From NCBI RefSeq assembly GCF_001984175.1, contig NZ_MTQP01000050.1:88342-152341 (forward strand): a DNA stretch of 64,000 nt, read 5' to 3'. The notes under the pieces were generated by a model. That model was not told the DNA's origin and ran no database searches. It saw nothing but the letters and a program-made list of their open reading frames with translations. How positions within the stretch are numbered: position 1 is the stretch's first letter; each line of letters starts with the position of its first letter. Source of the DNA: Saccharothrix sp. ALI-22-I. GTDB lineage: Bacteria > Actinomycetota > Actinomycetes > Mycobacteriales > Pseudonocardiaceae. The position numbers and the translations under genes were made by a program. Of this stretch, positions 61,002 through 64,000 are shown piece after piece.

Positions 61002-62207
61002 ATGTCCTCGGCTCCTTTGTACCGTCTGGCCTGGTTCCGAGGAGCCGGTCACCGGCCCTCCGGCCGCGAACCAGAGATCCACACAGGATCACGCAGAGGC
61101 GTGCCCTACCACTCGCGCGGCGAAAACGAGAAGGGCGTGTCCGGCCGCCACGAGCCGCTGTTCCTCACGCAGACCGTGATCGCCCGGCTGCGTGCCCGCA
61201 TCGCACGGGGCGAAGCGGTGACCTTCCGCGCCGACGTGTGGCCACTGATCTCCCGCGAGGTCGAGTTCGTCTACTACACGACCCTGCTGCGCGGCCGGCG
61301 CGGAGACGTCGTCGCCGACGACTTCGGTGCCGGCTACCGTGCCGCGACCGGCGACGAACTCCCCGCGCTGCTGGACCGCTTCGGCATCGACGCCGCCCAG
61401 CGGTGGGACTGGGACCTCATCGCCCGCCCGCACTCCGACCACCACTTCTCCTCGCCGGACGAGTTCCACACCTGGCTGCTCGGGCTACTGCGTCGCGACC
61501 TGCACCGAGCCCGCAAGGGCAACGTCAGCGACCCGGTCAAGGCGGCGCTGGACGTCCTGCGCGACCTGCGCAACGAGATCCGCCTCGTGGTCGATCACAG
61601 TGGACTGACCGGCACCTCCTACCGCGACGAACTGCTCGCCTGGTACACCCCGCTCAACGCCTACCTCTCCATCGGCCCGCCCGCCAGCCGGATGGAGGAG
61701 ATGATCGCCCTGATCGACGCCGGCATCCTCCACGTCATCGGCCCCGGCATGCGCGTCGAACCCGGCGACCAGTCGTTCCTCGCCTACTCGGCCAACGTGG
61801 ACGGCTCCGAGGTGGAAGCCACCACCCTCATCGAGGCCCGCCTCCCCGAGGTCGACATCCGCACCACCAGCGACCCACTGGTCATCCGACTGCGAGACAG
61901 CGGCGCCATCGCGGCCTACCGCATCCCCGACCCCGCGGGCGACTACGAGACCGGCGGCCTCGCCGTCACCCCACGCCCCTACCGGGTCGTCGACGCCGAC
62001 GGCCGCCCACACCCACGGCGCTTCAGCTACGGCATCCCGACCGAAGCCGTCCACTGGGTCACCGCCGCAGGCATCCGGCCGGGCGTGAACTCCGTCATCC
62101 TCGGCGACGCCGACGCGATCGCCCGCGCCGTGCTCACCGCCACCGACGCCACCGCCACGATCACCACCACGAGCGCGGTCCCGACCCAAGCCGCCCGACC
62201 GGCGTGA
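61002..62207 (+). CDS. FAD/NAD(P)-binding protein (CreE-like), N-terminally truncated
   Basis: 401 aa in the open frame, but only residues from about 33 on match the family: VPYHSRGENEKGVSGRHEPL, DVWPLISREVEFVYYTTLLR, RARKGNVSDPVKAALDVLRD, LSIGPPASRMEEMIALIDAG and YGIPTEAVHWVTAAGIRPGV. Intact members have about 600-660 residues and an N-terminal FAD G-x-G-x-x-G, missing here. The first 30 codons are unrelated filler after a junction near 61095. Together with the next gene it resembles the nitrosuccinate monooxygenase of cremeomycin-type pathways (inference). Confidence 0.75.
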   Translation: MSSAPLYRLAWFRGAGHRPSGREPEIHTGSRRGVPYHSRGENEKGVSGRHEPLFLTQTVIARLRARIARGEAVTFRADVWPLISREVEFVYYTTLLRGRRGDVVADDFGAGYRAATGDELPALLDRFGIDAAQRWDWDLIARPHSDHHFSSPDEFHTWLLGLLRRDLHRARKGNVSDPVKAALDVLRDLRNEIRLVVDHSGLTGTSYRDELLAWYTPLNAYLSIGPPASRMEEMIALIDAGILHVIGPGMRVEPGDQSFLAYSANVDGSEVEATTLIEARLPEVDIRTTSDPLVIRLRDSGAIAAYRIPDPAGDYETGGLAVTPRPYRVVDADGRPHPRRFSYGIPTEAVHWVTAAGIRPGVNSVILGDADAIARAVLTATDATATITTTSAVPTQAARPA

Positions 62208-62217
62208 GGAACACCCG

Positions 62218-63627
62218 ATGAACTCCAAGCCCACCAACACCGACAGCGGGCTGCTCGCACCGGTCTGGGCCGGCACCACGGCCGCAGACCTCACCGGCGA
62301 CGAAGCATGGCTCCAGGCCATGCTCGACGTCGAAGTCGCCCTGGCCCGCGCACAGTCCCACCTCGGCGTCATCCCGGCACAGGCCGCCACCGTGATCGCC
62401 GAAGCCGCCCACGCCGACCGCATCGACCTGCCCGCCCTCGCCGCCGGAGCCCGCGGCGCGGCCAACCCCGTCGTGCTCCTCGTCCAGGCACTCACCGCCG
62501 AAGTCACCCGCATCGACCACGACGCCGCCGAGTACGTCCACCGCGGCGGCACCAGCCAGGACATCCTCGACTCCGCCGCGATGCTCATCGCCACCCGAGT
62601 TTTCACCGAGATCGAACAGCACCTGACCCGCACCGCCGACGCCTTGGCACGACTCGCCGACAACCACCGCACCACCCCGATGGCGGGCCGTACCCTCACC
62701 CAGCATGCAGTCCCCATCACCTTCGGCCTCAAGGCCGCAGGCTGGCTGACCCTCGTGCTGGACGCCATCGACCGCGTCCACACACTCCGTACCGACCGCC
62801 TACCCGCTCAACTCGGCGGCGCGGCCGGCACCCTCGCTTCCTACCTCGAATACGCCGCAGCCGCCGAGCGGCACGGTCACGCGGCAGAGCTGTCCGTCCG
62901 GTTCGCCCAGGAATTGGGACTGACCGAAGCAGTGGTGCCCTGGCACGCCCTGCGCACCCCGATGGCCGACATCGGTGCGGTCTGCACCTTCGTCACCACC
63001 GCTCTCGGCAAGATCGCCCTCGACGTGCAGGGCATGGCCCGCACCGAAGTCGCCGAGCTGGCCGAACCCGGTGCCGAAGGCCGCGGTGTCTCCTCGGCCA
63101 TGCCACAGAAGCAGAACCCCGTCCTCGCCACCCTGCTCACCTCCGCCGCCCGCCAAGCCCCGCTCTACGCCACGGTGCTCTCCCAAGCCATGCTCGCCGA
63201 GGACGAACGATCTGCAGGCGCCTGGCACGCCGAGTGGCAACCCCTGCGCGAATGCCTCCGCCTCACCGGAGGCGCCGCCGCGACCGCCGCCGAACTCGCC
63301 GCGGGTCTGCGCGTCTTCCCCGACGTCATGCAGGACAACCTCAAGCTGACCGGCGGCTCCATCGTCTCCGAACGACTCAACGTCGCCCTCGCACCCCACC
63401 TCGGCAAAGCCAACGCCAAGAAGCTCCTCGCGAGAATCGCCGCCGACGACCGCCCCTTCGAACAAGCGCTCCTCTCAGCACCCGAACTCGTTCACCTCGA
63501 CCCCGCGGACCTACGCCAACTCCTCGACCCCGTCCACTACCTCGGAGCCTCGGAGGTACTGGTCGACCGCGTACTCGCCCGCCAACGCAAGCAACTCGGC
63601 AACGACGCGATCAGCTACAGAGGTTGA
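62218..63627 (+). CDS. Aspartase/fumarase-superfamily lyase (PcaB/CreD-like)
   Basis: 469 aa, ATG 62218, 10 bp after the previous gene. Superfamily regions: AEYVHRGGTSQDILDSAAML, TPMAGRTLTQHAVPITFGLK, and the mobile signature loop GRGVSSAMPQKQNPVLATLL (S-S-x-M-P-x-K-x-N-P). Closest in layout to 3-carboxy-muconate cycloisomerase and CreD nitrosuccinate lyase, which releases nitrite from nitrosuccinate. The pairing with a CreE-like gene favours CreD; PcaB function cannot be excluded. Confidence 0.85.
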   Translation: MNSKPTNTDSGLLAPVWAGTTAADLTGDEAWLQAMLDVEVALARAQSHLGVIPAQAATVIAEAAHADRIDLPALAAGARGAANPVVLLVQALTAEVTRIDHDAAEYVHRGGTSQDILDSAAMLIATRVFTEIEQHLTRTADALARLADNHRTTPMAGRTLTQHAVPITFGLKAAGWLTLVLDAIDRVHTLRTDRLPAQLGGAAGTLASYLEYAAAAERHGHAAELSVRFAQELGLTEAVVPWHALRTPMADIGAVCTFVTTALGKIALDVQGMARTEVAELAEPGAEGRGVSSAMPQKQNPVLATLLTSAARQAPLYATVLSQAMLAEDERSAGAWHAEWQPLRECLRLTGGAAATAAELAAGLRVFPDVMQDNLKLTGGSIVSERLNVALAPHLGKANAKKLLARIAADDRPFEQALLSAPELVHLDPADLRQLLDPVHYLGASEVLVDRVLARQRKQLGNDAISYRG

Positions 63628-63637
63628 ATGGTCAGGG

Positions 63638-64000
63638 TTAGGGTGGCTCTGGGTCGAGGGTGAGGCCGGTCTGGGCGAGGAATCCTGCCAGGAGTTCGGG
63701 TCGGTACTGGATGCGTTTGAGCCGGTTGCGCACGATGGCGGCGAGGTGGTCCACGCCGGTGACGGCGAGGTTGCCCAGGCTGCGTTTGACGTGGGACCAG
63801 ACGCCCTCGGTGGGGTTGAGGTCGGGTGCGTAGGCCGGTGGTTGGATGACGTGCAGCCAGTCGCGGCCGGCGACCAGTTGCCGCATCGCGGTGCTGATGT
63901 GGGTGTTGAGGTTGTCCCAGATCACCAGGATCTCGGCTTTGAGGTACTGGTGTGCGGCGTCGAGCAGGGCGGCGTAGTCGGTCTCGGTGAAGCTGCGGCG
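63638..64000 (-). mobile_element. IS630-type transposase, C-terminal part (cut by window edge)
   Basis: 120 codons of a leftward frame that continues beyond the window. DDE_3 motifs: ILVIWDNLNTHISTAMRQLV (second Asp) and PPAYAPDLNPTEGVWSHVKR (catalytic Glu in D-L-N-P-x-E). The stop is 10 bp past the lyase gene. No terminal repeat can be confirmed inside the window. Its closeness to truncated genes suggests IS-driven rearrangement. Confidence 0.9.

Noticed and set aside
62218..63627. Adenylosuccinate or argininosuccinate lyase
   Set aside because: The signature loop is shared by the whole superfamily, but gene pairing and length fit PcaB/CreD better; purine or arginine neighbours are absent.

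Overview
High-GC actinomycete chromosome, most like the Pseudonocardiaceae (Saccharothrix/Lentzea/Actinosynnema type). This is inferred from GC-rich third positions, frequent GTG starts, ATGA/GTGA stop-start overlaps, DivIVA-like and BTAD-type proteins, and the FnIII-MoxR-DUF58-TgpA cluster. No rRNA, tRNA or CRISPR array was recognised.

Layout. 0-5.4 kb: SRPBCC protein (cut by the edge), SDR oxidoreductase, Ppx/GppA-like protein, STAS protein with an 8-residue repeat tail, a small catalase-like protein and a secreted subtilase with a P-domain. 5.4-18.2 kb: an ABC-2 permease remnant, a pseudokinase, the FnIII-MoxR-DUF58-TgpA operon, a two-component pair, a frameshifted BTAD/SARP-type gene, a LuxR regulator, an orphan OmpR regulator and a lipoprotein. 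18.3-21 kb: a decaying block of split and truncated genes. 21-25 kb: SAP-like protein, intergenic inverted repeats, a CIRCE-controlled coiled-coil protein, a MerR regulator, small proteins and a hydrolase.

25-41.6 kb is a metal and respiratory island. It has csoR-copZ-secreted protein-copA, a membrane-arm-only Complex I-like operon (nuoA, a His-rich NuoB/NuoD-like gene, nuoH-J-K-L-M-N), a BlaI-M56 pair, and CsoR boxes in front of an MFS exporter and a second copZ. 41.6-52.3 kb holds a second BlaI-M56 pair with DUF305 and DUF6153 proteins, a MarR/MFS pair, an aldolase-like enzyme and many gene remnants (IS5 transposase, DUF4082, LuxR, TVP38, AraC, nickel transporter). 52.3-61 kb holds secreted and copper proteins: choice-of-anchor B protein, multicopper oxidase, M23 peptidase, BNR lipoprotein, a frameshifted cupredoxin and a CPVCNK membrane protein. 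61-63.6 kb has a 5'-truncated FAD/NAD(P)-binding protein and a lyase resembling the CreE/CreD nitrosuccinate pair. The window ends in an IS630-type transposase.

How it fits together. Two regulatory codes overlie this island. CsoR-type boxes (TACCCC/GGGGTA) sit at three copper loci. A 19-bp dyad, consensus CTACTA-N7-TAGTAG, recurs at ten clear places between 37.5 and 61 kb, beside both BlaI-M56 operons, the nuo-like operon, the multicopper oxidase, the M23 peptidase, the BNR lipoprotein, the choice-of-anchor protein and the CPVCNK protein. I infer a BlaI-controlled regulon joining cuproenzymes, envelope proteins and a Complex I-like membrane arm with a His-rich subunit. This is the best candidate here for an undescribed system. 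Many neighbouring genes are truncated or frameshifted, so the island is also actively decaying.
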